This document shows, piece by piece, positions 1 to 8,543 of a stretch of DNA of 64,000 nucleotides. The stretch is from assembly GCA_001801815.1 (NCBI GenBank), contig MGXU01000002.1, positions 28,267-92,266 of the forward strand. The letters run 5' to 3'. The notes beneath the pieces were generated by a model, which saw only the letters and a program-made list of their open reading frames with translations, searched no databases and was not told the origin of the DNA. Numbering within the stretch: the stretch's first letter is position 1; the number at the start of each line of letters is the position of its first letter. The translations under genes and the position numbers were made by a program. The DNA is from Gammaproteobacteria bacterium RIFCSPHIGHO2_12_FULL_36_30 (lineage in GTDB: Bacteria; Pseudomonadota; Gammaproteobacteria; Coxiellales; Coxiellaceae).

Positions 1-359
1 TTTCTGCCAACACCTGGCAAACTTTCTAAGTCTTCTCGATTATTTGGCACAACAGAGTTAAATTTTTCAACTAATAATTCACATGTTTTAATAATATGTT
101 TTGCTTTAGTTGGATATAAATTAATTGTTTTAATATATTTTTTTAATTCGTCAATACCAAGCGCAATAATTTTTTTTGGCGTATTTGCAATTGGAAATAA
201 ATGTTTTGTTGCTTTGTTAACACTCACGTCTGTTGCTTGCGCTGATAAAATCACTGCAATTAATAATTCAAAATGATTATTAAAAATTAACTCTGTTGTA
301 GGTTTCGGATTATTTTTTTGTAATGTTGAAAATATTTTTTCTAAAATATCATGATTCAT
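1..359 (-). CDS. nth: Endonuclease III, 5' part only (runs off the left edge)
   Basis: This is the N-terminal 119 residues of a base-excision-repair DNA glycosylase/AP lyase that removes oxidised pyrimidines. The start MNHDILEKIF is followed by the family block LLIAVILSAQATDVSVNKAT, and the visible part ends in LPGVGRK, the helix-hairpin-helix that grips DNA. The catalytic Lys/Asp and the FeS-cluster cysteines lie outside the window. In many gammaproteobacteria nth follows the rnf/rsx genes. Here it lies on the same strand as an RnfB-like gene further right, but two extra genes separate them, which suggests an insertion. The family call is secure; completeness of the gene cannot be judged. 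Confidence 0.93.
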   Translation of the reverse strand, partial: MNHDILEKIFSTLQKNNPKPTTELIFNNHFELLIAVILSAQATDVSVNKATKHLFPIANTPKKIIALGIDELKKYIKTINLYPTKAKHIIKTCELLVEKFNSVVPNNREDLESLPGVGR

Positions 360-371
360 AGCGCTTTTCCT

Positions 372-411
372 AAAAACACGGTATTGCAATTCTACTGTCA
401 AGGATCATAAT
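372..411 (+). promoter_or_regulatory. Shared element plus predicted promoter for the DUF1016 gene (copy A)
   Basis: The element AAAAACACGGTATTGCAAT (372-390) contains a -35-like TTGCAA (384-389), followed after 16 bp by a -10-like CATAAT (406-411). Nearly the same element occurs at 13301-13320 and 52430-52449, in both cases in the same orientation a short distance upstream of another accessory gene. The promoter reading is inferred from spacing and consensus. Confidence 0.5.
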
Positions 412-442
412 TTACAAAACATAAAAATGAATTGGGTGGTAT

Positions 443-1513
443 ATGATTGAAGAAAAAAGAATGACAACCATTTCAGAAACGTCGGATCATACATACGTAC
501 ATTTTCTTAATAATGTTAAATCAAAATATATTGATACGAGAATTCGGTCTGTTCAAACTGTTAATCGAAATTTAATAGATTTTTATTGGTGGCTTGGTGA
601 GCAGATAGCTGAAAAGCAAGAACAGCTGTTATGGGGTGATGGTGTTATTGAGCGGTTGTCGAAAGATTTGATGAAAAGTTTTCCAGATCGTGCTGGATTT
701 TCAGCACAAAATCTTTGGAAAGTACGAAGATTTTATAATGAATACAAAGAGTTACCAATTCTATCACAGCTTGTGATAGAATTGCCTTGGAGTCACAATT
801 TACTAATAATGTCTAAAGTTAGCGATCCAAAAGCGCGGGAATATTATCTTAAATTAACTCGAGACAAGGTGTTGAGTCGCGACATGCTTGCACTGCAAAT
901 AAAAAATCAAGCATACGAACATCATATTCTTGCAATCAAACAACATAATTTTCAAAAAACCTTATCATCTGATTTAGCAAACCGCGCAGATCAGATCATG
1001 AAAGATATTTACACGTTTGATTCATTAGGTATTACACAACCTACCGTTGAAATGGAAATGGAATTAAAAATGGTAGAAAAAATTAAGCAAGTAATGATGG
1101 AAATGGGATATGGATTCACTTTTATTGGAAATCAATATCGCATTCGTCAAAATAATAAAGATTATTGCATTGATTTATTATTTTATAATCGGCGATTACA
1201 AGCATTAATTGCACTTGAAATTAAAACCGGTGCATTTAAACCTGAATACGCAGGAAAAATGAATTTTTATTTAAACTTACTGGACGATTATGTGAAAGAG
1301 CCGCATGAAAATCAATCAATAGGAATTATATTATGTTCTGAGCGAGATCATTTTGAAGTGGAATATGCGCTTCGGGATATTCATAAACCAGTTGGCGTAT
1401 CTGAATTTAAATTAACAAAAGTATTGCCAAAAGAATTAACAGATATGTTGCCAGATCCAAAAGAATTGGAATTACACATTAGGCGCGAATTAGGTGAAAA
1501 TTATAATTTTTAA
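443..1513 (+). CDS. DUF1016 (YhcG-type) PDDEXK nuclease-domain protein
   Basis: This 356-residue protein has the two-part layout of the YhcG/DUF1016 family. An N-terminal helical domain (about residues 20-160; IDFYWWLGEQI, FSAQNLWKVRRFY) is followed by a C-terminal PDDEXK nuclease domain. The nuclease core is visible as the Asp of DLLFYNRRL and the ExK of LEIKTGAFKPEYAGK. Family members are common accessory genes near restriction or defence loci; their substrate is not settled. The gene lies between nth and the RnfB-like gene on the opposite strand to both, so it looks inserted. An in-frame ATG at 461 is an alternative start because the Shine-Dalgarno sequence at 434-440 is very close to 443. 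Confidence 0.88.
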   Translation: MIEEKRMTTISETSDHTYVHFLNNVKSKYIDTRIRSVQTVNRNLIDFYWWLGEQIAEKQEQLLWGDGVIERLSKDLMKSFPDRAGFSAQNLWKVRRFYNEYKELPILSQLVIELPWSHNLLIMSKVSDPKAREYYLKLTRDKVLSRDMLALQIKNQAYEHHILAIKQHNFQKTLSSDLANRADQIMKDIYTFDSLGITQPTVEMEMELKMVEKIKQVMMEMGYGFTFIGNQYRIRQNNKDYCIDLLFYNRRLQALIALEIKTGAFKPEYAGKMNFYLNLLDDYVKEPHENQSIGIILCSERDHFEVEYALRDIHKPVGVSEFKLTKVLPKELTDMLPDPKELELHIRRELGENYNF

Positions 1514-1517
1514 AAGA

Positions 1518-1991
1518 TTATAATTTTCGTGTAAAAAGATTTCTTTTCCAAAAAAAACCAAGCAAAACAGTAATCGCAATGAAAAATATACTTAAAAATC
1601 CTAACGCAGTACGCATTTTTTTCGCTGTTGCTAATTGCATTGCACCCGCCGCTAATTGTTGTTCACCACTGCGAATACGTTTTCTGCCACTTGCTACTTG
1701 TTGATCGCCAGATGCAATTTTTTTATCCGCAACTTTAAAAGGTTCATTTGCAATGGGTATTTTTTTCGCAGTACCGACAATAGGAATATGACCAATTGCG
1801 CCATAGAATCCTTTAGCATGCGATAATTTTTGCTCGCCCGCTGCTAATTTTCTTTTTCCTGCTACTAATTGTTGCTGACCAGCAGCATATTGTTGCTCAC
1901 CGGTCGTAATTTTATCATTAATCACAATATAACCTATGATTGAGGCGATTGCTAACAAACTTGTTACGCTTAATGTAATGATTTTTTTCAT
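1518..1991 (-). CDS. Two-pass membrane protein with Gly-marked heptad repeats, unknown function
   Basis: I do not recognise this 157-residue protein. It has a hydrophobic segment at each end (residues about 4-24 and 130-150). Between them lie two blocks of four heptads of the form (A/S)G-x-Q-Q-L-A, for example AGQQQLV, AGKRKLA, SGDQQVA and SGEQQLA. These blocks are separated by a non-repeat stretch of about 30 residues containing GHIPIVGTAKKIP. Similar xxLxxG heptads occur in the extracytoplasmic part of YhgE/Pip and some MMPL proteins, where they form long helices, so a membrane-anchored rod is plausible. It ends 4 bp from the convergent DUF1016 gene. The start is the ATG at 1991; upstream in-frame codons lack a better ribosome site. 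Confidence 0.6.
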   Translation of the reverse strand: MKKIITLSVTSLLAIASIIGYIVINDKITTGEQQYAAGQQQLVAGKRKLAAGEQKLSHAKGFYGAIGHIPIVGTAKKIPIANEPFKVADKKIASGDQQVASGRKRIRSGEQQLAAGAMQLATAKKMRTALGFLSIFFIAITVLLGFFWKRNLFTRKL

Positions 1992-2038
1992 AAACAATAA
2001 TCCGTTATTTGTTTATTGCTATATTATTATAATAAACA

Positions 2039-2389
2039 TCACTTCTTAATGCGCGCAAGCATTTCAGCCTTTATTTTTGCATATTTTTCTTTTTCGAGTT
2101 GCGCTTCTTTTTCTAAACGCGTTTTGTGTTTTTGATAGCGCTCACGTGATTGCTCAGCGAGTGCTTTTTTTTCAATTTTATTTCGTTCAGGCAATTCAAT
2201 TAAATCAATACAATCGACAGGACACGGTTCAATACATAATTTACAGCCATTGCATGCATCTGCAATCACAGTGTGCATTAAATTTTGCGCGCCAATAATT
2301 GCATCAAATGGACAAGCTTGAATGCATTTCATGCAGCCGATGCATTCGGGTTCGCGAATGCTCACTAAAAACGAAGAATGGTGTCTCAT
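2039..2389 (-). CDS. RnfB/RsxB-type 2x[4Fe-4S] ferredoxin, short form
   Basis: This 116-residue electron-transfer protein carries two [4Fe-4S] motifs: [14 protein letters not shown] (residues about 16-29) and [15 protein letters not shown] (about 46-60). A basic and acidic coiled tail rich in Lys, Glu and Arg follows. The motif order and tail match the C-terminal half of RnfB/RsxB. The N-terminal membrane helix and first Fe-S domain of full-length RnfB (about 190 residues in E. coli) are absent, so it should be soluble. Its ATG overlaps the metG stop as ATGA, which indicates translational coupling. No other rnf genes are present, so a role in a membrane Rnf complex is unlikely; electron supply to Fe-S or repair enzymes is a guess. 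Confidence 0.8.
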   Translation of the reverse strand: MRHHSSFLVSIREPECIGCMKCIQACPFDAIIGAQNLMHTVIADACNGCKLCIEPCPVDCIDLIELPERNKIEKKALAEQSRERYQKHKTRLEKEAQLEKEKYAKIKAEMLARIKK

Positions 2390-4017
2390 GTTAATTCTGT
2401 AATTTGCTCAGGCGTTATTCTTTGCATTAATGGTTCAAAAATATTGATCGTGTTATTTAATAATGGTGTTTTGTAATCATCCCATTGCAATGAATTTATA
2501 TTTAAAAATTTTTCTACTTTTTCTGCAGTGATTGGCAAAATAGGTTTTAAATATAATGTTAATAAGCGAAAACAATTTAAGCCTTGCGTACAAATTAATT
2601 GTACTTCATTTTCGCGACCCGCTTCTTTCACGAGTGACCATGGTTTATGAAAATCAATATATTGATTTGCGCGATCTGCAAGCGCCATAATTTCCTTTAT
2701 CGCACGATGATAATTTAATTTTTCGTAAGATTCAGAAATTATTTTTTCAGCCGCAATAAAATCTTGAAATAATTTTTCATCGTGTAATTGCGCGCTTAAT
2801 TTCCCGTCGAATTTTTTTGTAATAAATCCTGCGCAGCGACTTGCTAAATTAACAAATTTTCCAACCAAATCAGAATTTATTTTTGCTGCAAAATCTGCAA
2901 CATTAAAATCAATATCTTCAACTTGATTATTTAATTTTGATGCGTAGTAATAACGTAAATATTCTGTTGGTAAAATCGTCGCGTATTTTTTTGCAGTGAT
3001 AAATGTGCCGCGCGATTTTGACATTTTTTCGCCGTTGACAGTTACAAATCCATGCACAAAAATCGCTGTTGGCAAGCGATAATTAGCAGCATGTAACATT
3101 GCAGGCCAAAATAAAGCATGAAAGCTAATAATATCTTTTCCAATCACATGATAAAGTTCTGTTGTTGATTCTTTTTTCCAGTAATCATCAAAACAATTTA
3201 ATTTGTGATGATCGCAAAAATTTTTAAAGCTAGAAATATAGCCCACTGGCGCATCCAACCACACATAAAAATATTTATTGGGATGATCTGGCATTTCAAA
3301 ACCAAAATATGGCGCATCACGTGAAATATTCCATTGTTGCAATCCAGCTTTAAACCATTCTTGTAATTTATTTGCAATGGATGATTGCAACACGCCTGAT
3401 TGTGTCCATTTATCTAAAAATTCAGCGTAATGATCAAGCGCAAAAAAATAATGTTCAGATTCTTTTTCGATTGGCACTGCACCCGTGATTGCAGAACGTG
3501 GATTTTTTAAATCCGTTGGATCATAAGTTGCGCCACAATTTTCGCAATTATCACCATATTGATCTTTCGCGCCGCATTTAGGGCATTCGCCACGAATAAA
3601 ACGATCCGCCAAAAATAATTTTTTTTCTGGATCGTAAAATTGTCTAATTGTTTTTGTTTTAATATCACCATTTTTTTTCAATCGCTCATAAATTTCAATC
3701 GCTAATTTTTTATTTTCTTCTGAATGCGTCGTGTAATAATTATCAAATGCAATATGAAATTTTCCGTAATCTTGAATATGATCTTCGCGCACTGTTCTCA
3801 CTAATTCTTCTGGCGTCATATTATTTTTTTCAGCAGCCAACATAATTGGAGCGCCATGTGCGTCTGATCCGCAAATGTAATAACAATTATTTCCATTCAT
3901 TAATTGAAAGCGTTTCCATATATCAGTTTGAATTGCTTCAAGCAAATGTCCCAAATGGATTTCGCCGTTTGCATACGTTAAAGCGCTAGTGATTAAAATG
4001 TTGCGTGGTGATGTCAT
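2386..4017 (-). CDS. metG: Methionyl-tRNA synthetase
   Basis: This class I synthetase attaches methionine to tRNA-Met in the cytoplasm. The HIGH-type motif is [12 protein letters not shown] near the N-terminus and the KMSKS loop is [11 protein letters not shown]. The zinc knuckle reads [18 protein letters not shown]. At 543 residues it contains the catalytic and anticodon-binding domains but lacks the C-terminal EMAPII-like tRNA-binding domain of the 677-residue E. coli enzyme. I chose the ATG at 4017 because [18 protein letters not shown] matches family N-termini and AGGCG lies about 8 nt upstream; an in-frame start at 4062 adds 15 unlikely residues. It is divergent from mrp, a common gammaproteobacterial order. 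Confidence 0.96.
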   Translation of the reverse strand: MTSPRNILITSALTYANGEIHLGHLLEAIQTDIWKRFQLMNGNNCYYICGSDAHGAPIMLAAEKNNMTPEELVRTVREDHIQDYGKFHIAFDNYYTTHSEENKKLAIEIYERLKKNGDIKTKTIRQFYDPEKKLFLADRFIRGECPKCGAKDQYGDNCENCGATYDPTDLKNPRSAITGAVPIEKESEHYFFALDHYAEFLDKWTQSGVLQSSIANKLQEWFKAGLQQWNISRDAPYFGFEMPDHPNKYFYVWLDAPVGYISSFKNFCDHHKLNCFDDYWKKESTTELYHVIGKDIISFHALFWPAMLHAANYRLPTAIFVHGFVTVNGEKMSKSRGTFITAKKYATILPTEYLRYYYASKLNNQVEDIDFNVADFAAKINSDLVGKFVNLASRCAGFITKKFDGKLSAQLHDEKLFQDFIAAEKIISESYEKLNYHRAIKEIMALADRANQYIDFHKPWSLVKEAGRENEVQLICTQGLNCFRLLTLYLKPILPITAEKVEKFLNINSLQWDDYKTPLLNNTINIFEPLMQRITPEQITELT

Positions 4018-4045
4018 TGTGTTACGCCTATTTCCAAAATCATAT

Positions 4046-4061
4046 TGCGTAATATTACGCA
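4046..4061. promoter_or_regulatory. Perfect 16-bp palindrome between metG and mrp
   Basis: TGCGTAATATTACGCA is a perfect inverted repeat in the 95-bp divergent promoter region between metG and mrp. Its size and position suit an operator for a dimeric regulator acting on either gene. I do not recognise the regulator, and the site does not resemble the MetJ met box. Confidence 0.4.
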
Positions 4062-4112
4062 TTTTCTGCGAATTGTGCTACGATTTGCACTTATTTTATC
4101 GAGGTTTATTGC

Positions 4113-4907
4113 ATGCGTCCTTCATCATTTTCAATTCCAGGAATTAAAAATATTATTGCAATTGCATCTGGAAAGGGTGGTGTTGGCAAATCAACAACGA
4201 CAGTGAATTTAGCACTTGCATTAGCAAATCAGAATGTACGTGTTGGGATTTTAGATGCAGATATTTATGGACCGAATCAACCGCACATGTTGGGCGGTGC
4301 TGAAAAACCAGAGTTAAATGACAAAGATCATTTTAAACCCGTGATGCGTTTTAGTTTACAAACAATGTCGATGGGATATTTAGTTGATTCATCTGATCCA
4401 ATGGTGTGGCGCGGACCGATGGTTGTAAAAGCATTGCAACAAATGCTTTATTTTACAGTGTGGGATAATTTAGATTATTTATTAATTGATTTGCCGCCGG
4501 GAACAGGTGATGTGCAATTAACTTTATCACAGAAAACACCGTTAAATGGGGCGATTATTGTGACAACGCCGCAAACAGTTGCATTGCTTGATGCGCGAAA
4601 AGGATTGGAAATGTTTCGCAAAGTAAATGTTCCCATTTTAGGTGTGATTGAAAATATGAGTGTATATCATTGCGAAAATTGCGGACATGATGCGCATATT
4701 TTTGGTGAAGGTGGTGCAGAAAAATTAGCAAAAGAATATGATGTGCCATTGCTCGGAAAAATTCCGCTTAATTTAAAAATTCGCGAGCAGGCGGATGCGG
4801 GAAAACCGATTGTGATTGCAGAACCGGAAAGTGAAATTGCAAAAATATATCGAGAAATTAGTATAAAATTAAGCGAAGCACCTTCAGAAGCTCATGCGGA
4901 AGCGTGA
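4113..4907 (+). CDS. mrp: Mrp/ApbC family P-loop ATPase, Fe-S cluster carrier
   Basis: This cytoplasmic ATPase carries and transfers Fe-S clusters to target apoproteins. The deviant Walker A motif [17 protein letters not shown] lies at about residues 17-33, the Walker B region is [14 protein letters not shown], and the cluster-bridging CxxC is YHCENCGHD. At 264 residues it begins almost directly at the P-loop domain. The N-terminal MIP18/DUF59 domain of the 369-residue E. coli ApbC is missing, and the short upstream region has no room for it. The ATG at 4113 has GAGG about 9 nt upstream. dcd begins 29 bp after its stop, so the two are probably co-transcribed. Confidence 0.93.
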   Translation: MRPSSFSIPGIKNIIAIASGKGGVGKSTTTVNLALALANQNVRVGILDADIYGPNQPHMLGGAEKPELNDKDHFKPVMRFSLQTMSMGYLVDSSDPMVWRGPMVVKALQQMLYFTVWDNLDYLLIDLPPGTGDVQLTLSQKTPLNGAIIVTTPQTVALLDARKGLEMFRKVNVPILGVIENMSVYHCENCGHDAHIFGEGGAEKLAKEYDVPLLGKIPLNLKIREQADAGKPIVIAEPESEIAKIYREISIKLSEAPSEAHAEA

Positions 4908-4936
4908 GCGCACAAATTAGCGCCGAGGTATTATTT

Positions 4937-5503
4937 ATGACAATTAAATCAGACCACTGGATTCGCCGCATGGCAATTCAAAAGGAAATGATTTCACCAT
5001 TCGAATCAAATCAAGTCCGCGAAAATAAAAATGGAAAAATAATTTCGTACGGCACGAGTAGTTATGGTTATGATGTGCGTTGCGCGCGCGAATTTAAAAT
5101 ATTTACAAATATAAATTCCGCCATTGTTGATCCAAAAAAATTCGATGCAAATAGTTTTGTTGATGTTGAATCGGATGTTTGTATTATTCCGCCAAATTCT
5201 TTTGCACTGGCGCGCACCGTCGAATATTTTAAAATTCCCAGAAATGTTTTAACGATTTGCGTTGGAAAATCCACTTACGCACGCTGCGGAATTATTGTAA
5301 ATGTCACACCACTTGAACCAGAATGGGAAGGTCATGTCACATTAGAATTTTCAAACACCACTAATTTACCCGCAAAAATATATGCGAACGAAGGTATCGC
5401 ACAAATGTTATTTTTAGAATCAGATGAAATTTGCGAAACTTCTTACGCAGATCGTAAAGGAAAATATCAAGGTCAAAAAGGCGTGACATTGCCGGTGACT
5501 TAA
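4937..5503 (+). CDS. dcd: dCTP deaminase
   Basis: This 188-residue enzyme deaminates dCTP to dUTP, feeding dTMP synthesis. Family signatures are [17 protein letters not shown] near the N-terminus, [33 protein letters not shown] split across the active site, and the C-terminal lid GKYQGQKGV. Gly, Lys, Ser and Arg of GKSTYARCG and the Glu of TLEFSN correspond to known catalytic and substrate positions. I chose the ATG at 4937 because CGAGG lies 8 nt upstream and [13 protein letters not shown] is the standard N-terminus; the longer reading from 4904 overlaps mrp. The mrp-dcd order is conserved in related bacteria. Confidence 0.96.
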   Translation: MTIKSDHWIRRMAIQKEMISPFESNQVRENKNGKIISYGTSSYGYDVRCAREFKIFTNINSAIVDPKKFDANSFVDVESDVCIIPPNSFALARTVEYFKIPRNVLTICVGKSTYARCGIIVNVTPLEPEWEGHVTLEFSNTTNLPAKIYANEGIAQMLFLESDEICETSYADRKGKYQGQKGVTLPVT

Positions 5504-5515
5504 GGAGTAATCAAT

Positions 5516-5668
5516 ATGAGCATACGCAAGACAAAGAAAAAATTTTCACTGTACGGTTGCATGAAAAACAGCGTAGTGATTAAGGATAATATTTTGCAGA
5601 GCTGTATTTTTGAGCTTGAAAAATCAACAAAAAAGAAAAGAAAAAATAAAAAGATATTGTCACACTAG
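5516..5668 (+). CDS. 50-residue strongly basic microprotein, unknown
   Basis: A short ORF starts at the ATG at 5516 behind a textbook Shine-Dalgarno AAGGAG (5503-5508) that overlaps the dcd stop. The product begins MSIRKTKKKFSLYGCMKN and ends in a Lys-rich tail, KKKRKNKKILSH. About 17 of its 50 residues are Lys or Arg, and two cysteines lie at positions 15 and 30. There is no membrane segment or signal peptide. Such composition suits a nucleic-acid or ribosome-binding peptide, but no family is recognised. It would be translated from the dcd transcript. The good ribosome site argues that it is real; the poly-Lys codons could also reflect AT-rich drift. Confidence 0.5.
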   Translation: MSIRKTKKKFSLYGCMKNSVVIKDNILQSCIFELEKSTKKKRKNKKILSH

Positions 5669-5691
5669 ACATTTTATTATAGCATTCATTA

Positions 5692-5746
5692 CACGCGCTG
5701 ATTTGAACTTGATTGCGAGCGCTTAATAAATACGGCTAAAACAGGT
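5692..5746 (+). promoter_or_regulatory. SAM-II (SAM-alpha, metA-type) riboswitch upstream of metNIQ
   Basis: The leader matches the SAM-II pseudoknot riboswitch that senses S-adenosylmethionine. P1 is GCGCT (5695-5699) pairing with AGCGC (5718-5722). The loop begins GATTTGAAC, as in the classic GAUUUAAC. The downstream strand carries the conserved AATAAAT and GGCTAAA (5724-5739). A pseudoknot pairs CTTG (5708-5711) with CAGG (5742-5745). That CAGG is part of the metN Shine-Dalgarno region, so SAM binding should hide the ribosome site and lower metNIQ translation. The identification is by pattern against the remembered consensus; no covariance search was run. Confidence 0.85.
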
Positions 5747-5751
5747 GTGAA

Positions 5752-6507
5752 ATGATCGAACTGTACAATATCAATAAAATTTATTCCAACCAATCTGGAA
5801 AAATCCACGCATTAAACAATATTAATTTATCAGTTGCTCCCGGCGAAATTGTTGGTGTGATCGGAAAAAGTGGCGCAGGAAAAAGCACGCTAATTCGTTG
5901 TGTCAATTTATTAGAAAAACCCACGAGCGGTTTTGTTCGCGTTAATAATATTGAATTAACTACATTAAATGCTGCGCAATTACGACAAGCGCGTCATCAA
6001 ATCGGCATGATTTTTCAGCATTTTAATTTATTAGCAACGCGTAATGTTTTTGACAATGTTGCATTTCCATTAACACTATTAAAAAAATCAAAAAAAGAAA
6101 TTAATAAAATTGTTTCCACATTATTAGAAAAAGTGGGATTGAGTGATAAGCGAAATGTTTTTCCGCACCATTTAAGTGGCGGGCAAAAACAACGTGTCGC
6201 TATCGCGCGCGCATTAGCAACTAATCCAAAAGTATTATTGTGCGATGAAATGACTTCTGCATTAGATCTTGAAACAACGTACGATATTTTAAAATTAATT
6301 CGTAATATTAATCAGGATCTCGGTTTATCTATTTTGTGTATTACGCATGAAATGTCGGTTATTAAAGCAATTGCAGATCGTGTTGCTGTGATTGATCAAG
6401 GTGAAATTATTGAATGTGCGACCGCAGTTGATTTATTTAAGAATCCACAAACAGAAATTACAAAACGATTGATTCAGCTTGAAATGCGAGGTTTTGTAGA
6501 TGCATAA
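5752..6507 (+). CDS. metN: Methionine ABC transporter, ATP-binding subunit (short form)
   Basis: This ATPase drives the MetNIQ importer for D/L-methionine. The Walker A motif GKSGAGKST, the Q-loop region [10 protein letters not shown], the signature LSGGQKQR, Walker [13 protein letters not shown] and the switch His in ITHEM are all present. At 251 residues it ends after the ATPase core. It lacks the C-terminal NIL/ACT-like domain of the 343-residue E. coli MetN, which binds methionine and inhibits transport. Direct feedback by methionine is therefore probably lost, and the riboswitch just upstream may be the main control. The metI start lies 8 bp inside its 3' end. Confidence 0.95.
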   Translation: MIELYNINKIYSNQSGKIHALNNINLSVAPGEIVGVIGKSGAGKSTLIRCVNLLEKPTSGFVRVNNIELTTLNAAQLRQARHQIGMIFQHFNLLATRNVFDNVAFPLTLLKKSKKEINKIVSTLLEKVGLSDKRNVFPHHLSGGQKQRVAIARALATNPKVLLCDEMTSALDLETTYDILKLIRNINQDLGLSILCITHEMSVIKAIADRVAVIDQGEIIECATAVDLFKNPQTEITKRLIQLEMRGFVDA

Positions 6508-7141
6508 AATAAATTTACTAACTATCGCAACATGGCAGACCATAGAAATGGTTTTAGTTTCTGCATTATTTGCAGTAATAATTGGATTGCCCCTTGGCGT
6601 TTTAATTTTTATTACGCGTCATCCGCATTTATATAAAAAATCTGCTGTGCATTCTACACTGGGATTTATAGTAAATATGGTGCGATCCATTCCATTTATT
6701 ATTTTATTAGTTGCGATTACACCTTTTACACGTTTAATTATTGGAACATCAATTGGAACAACTGCTGCGATGGTTCCACTTGCGGTCAGCGCAATTCCTT
6801 TTTTCGCGCGTTTAGTTGAAAGTGCAATGAATGAAGTATCTTATGGATTAATTGAAGCGGGATTGGCGATGGGCGCAACTGTTTTTCAAATTGTTTATAA
6901 AATATTAATTCCAGAATCACGCGCGACAATTATTCGCGGCATTACCCTCATGTTAATTACATTAGTTGGCTATTCTGCAATGGCAGGTGCAATTGGCGGC
7001 GGCGGTTTGGGAAATGTTGCAATCACTTATGGCTATGAACGTTTTGAAATTAATATTATGATTGCGACTGTTGTGATTTTAATTGTAATGGTTCAATTGA
7101 TTCAGTGGTGCGGTGATTATATTGCGAGGAAATTGTCATGA
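6500..7141 (+). CDS. metI: Methionine ABC transporter permease
   Basis: This 213-residue inner-membrane protein forms the channel of the MetNIQ importer. About five hydrophobic helices are visible, starting with [20 protein letters not shown]. The cytoplasmic EAA coupling loop is [20 protein letters not shown], followed by the usual Gly-rich [13 protein letters not shown]. Its size matches the 217-residue E. coli MetI. The gene overlaps metN by 8 bp and metQ by 4 bp, so the three are translated as a coupled unit. Confidence 0.95.
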   Translation: MHKINLLTIATWQTIEMVLVSALFAVIIGLPLGVLIFITRHPHLYKKSAVHSTLGFIVNMVRSIPFIILLVAITPFTRLIIGTSIGTTAAMVPLAVSAIPFFARLVESAMNEVSYGLIEAGLAMGATVFQIVYKILIPESRATIIRGITLMLITLVGYSAMAGAIGGGGLGNVAITYGYERFEINIMIATVVILIVMVQLIQWCGDYIARKLS

Positions 7142-7932
7142 AGCGTTTTATCTCTATTTTATTAATATTATTTACATTCGGATTAACAGCTTGTTCTCAT
7201 AAAGAAAAATCAAATGAAGTCAGTGTTGGCACAATGGCGGGACCTGAAACAAAATTAATGCAAGTCGCAAAAAAAGTTGCATTAAAAGAATTTGGTTTGC
7301 ACGTGCGCATCGTTACATTTACTGATTATTCAATTCCCAATCAAGCAGTCGCAAATGGTGAATTAGATGCAAATGCATTTCAACATTATCCATTTTTATT
7401 ATCACAAATTAAAACACATCATTATGATTTAATTTCTGTCGGTGATACTTTTTTATATCCGATGGGATTATATTCAACTTCAATAAAAAAATTATCTGAT
7501 TTAAAAGCGGATAGCAAAATTGCAATTCCAAATGATCCGAGTAATGAAGCGCGTGCATTATTATTATTGCAAAAAGCAGGATTAATTACGTTGAAACCGA
7601 ATGTCACGATTAATGCAACGATACAAGATATTGCAAGCAATCCAAAACATTTTAAAATAATTGAATTAGATGCTGCGCAAGTGCCGCGCGCATTGCAAGA
7701 CGTTGCATTGGGTGCGCTCAATACAAATTATGCAATTCCCGCTGGTTTTTCACCTTCAAAAGCATTATTTGAAGAAAGCACTGATTCGCCTTACATGAAT
7801 TTAATTGTTGCGCGTGTTGGTGAAGAGCGCGAAAAGAAAATAAAAGAATTGGTTGAAGCGTTTCAATCACAGCCAGTTGCACTGGAAGCGAAAAAATTAT
7901 TCGGTGATGCGGCGATTGCGGGATTTAAATAA
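7138..7932 (+). CDS. metQ: Methionine-binding lipoprotein
   Basis: This is the periplasmic substrate-binding lipoprotein of the NlpA/MetQ family (264 residues). A lipoprotein signal peptide ends in the lipobox LTAC, with the lipidated Cys near residue 19. Family blocks follow: VGTMAGPETKLMQVAKKVA, GELDANAFQHYPFL, and IAIPNDPSNEARALLLLQKAG, which line the methionine pocket. It should sit on the outer face of the inner membrane and deliver methionine to MetI. Its stop codon directly abuts the stop of the convergent ihfB, with no bases between. Confidence 0.95.
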   Translation: MKRFISILLILFTFGLTACSHKEKSNEVSVGTMAGPETKLMQVAKKVALKEFGLHVRIVTFTDYSIPNQAVANGELDANAFQHYPFLLSQIKTHHYDLISVGDTFLYPMGLYSTSIKKLSDLKADSKIAIPNDPSNEARALLLLQKAGLITLKPNVTINATIQDIASNPKHFKIIELDAAQVPRALQDVALGALNTNYAIPAGFSPSKALFEESTDSPYMNLIVARVGEEREKKIKELVEAFQSQPVALEAKKLFGDAAIAGFK

Positions 7933-8256
7933 TTATTCTACTTCGTCCGTATCATCTTTGATTGGATAAAGTGTGCGATTGCTATTAACGCGATCGCGCA
8001 AATCTTTTCCGGGTTTGAAATGTGGTGTGTATTTTGCAGCAGTGAAAACGCGTGCGCCAGTTTTTGGATTGTGCGCTTTGCGTGATGGACGATAATGTAA
8101 ACTAAAACTGCCGAATCCGCGAATTTCTATGCGATGACCTTCACCTAAACTGTCGCTCATGCAATCAACAATATAATTTACACTTAATTCAATATCTTTA
8201 ATTGATAAGTGACTTTGTTGTTCTGCAATTTGCATGATCAGTTCAGATTTAACCAT
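7933..8256 (-). CDS. ihfB: Integration host factor beta subunit
   Basis: This 107-residue DNA-bending protein pairs with IhfA. The N-terminus [17 protein letters not shown], the dimer and arm region [15 protein letters not shown], and the DNA-intercalating NPKTG loop closely follow E. coli IHF-beta. The tail ([18 protein letters not shown]) is longer and more acidic than in E. coli (94 residues). I chose the ATG at 8256 because GGGAG lies 8 nt upstream; the longer ORF would place that Shine-Dalgarno inside the coding sequence. The upstream region carries a cluster of DnaA boxes. Confidence 0.95.
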   Translation of the reverse strand: MVKSELIMQIAEQQSHLSIKDIELSVNYIVDCMSDSLGEGHRIEIRGFGSFSLHYRPSRKAHNPKTGARVFTAAKYTPHFKPGKDLRDRVNSNRTLYPIKDDTDEVE

Positions 8257-8411
8257 GACTTTCTCCCGCAATGATGCGATATGACATAAAAGTTGATAAA
8301 AATTTTACCACCTCTATCTGCATGATTATAGCAGGTTTGTTAGATGTGTGAAGTCTATTTTTGCTTAATGTTCAATCAATTACCCATGTTGATTAGTTAT
8401 TATACATAATT

Positions 8412-8465
8412 TTATGCACAGGTTGTTGTCTTTTATGGGATAGTCTGTGGATAAGTTGTGCATAA
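8412..8465. promoter_or_regulatory. Cluster of three consensus DnaA boxes
   Basis: Three perfect 9-mers of the TTATNCACA type lie within 54 bp. TTATGCACA (8412-8420) is on the plus strand. TGTGGATAA (8446-8454) and TGTGCATAA (8457-8465) are minus-strand boxes TTATCCACA and TTATGCACA, spaced 2 bp apart. They sit between ihfB and the DUF2066-hda pair. Possible roles are DnaA control of these promoters or a DnaA-titrating or reactivating site. No AT-rich unwinding array, dnaA or dnaN is nearby, so a replication origin is not claimed. Confidence 0.7.
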
Positions 8466-8543
8466 TCGTTTCAAGAATGTGATGAGCGAAGTGAGTAATA
8501 TTCGGTTACAATATTCCAACTTAAAAACTTCAGGATGATGATA

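Noticed and set aside
2386-5503. Frameshift explanations for short MetG and Mrp
   Set aside because: Both reading frames are clean at the ends and the neighbouring intergenic sequence shows no remnants of the missing domains.
8272-8543. Chromosomal replication origin at the DnaA-box cluster
   Set aside because: Only three boxes are present, no AT-rich repeat array was seen, and dnaA, dnaN, mnmG and other usual origin neighbours are absent.
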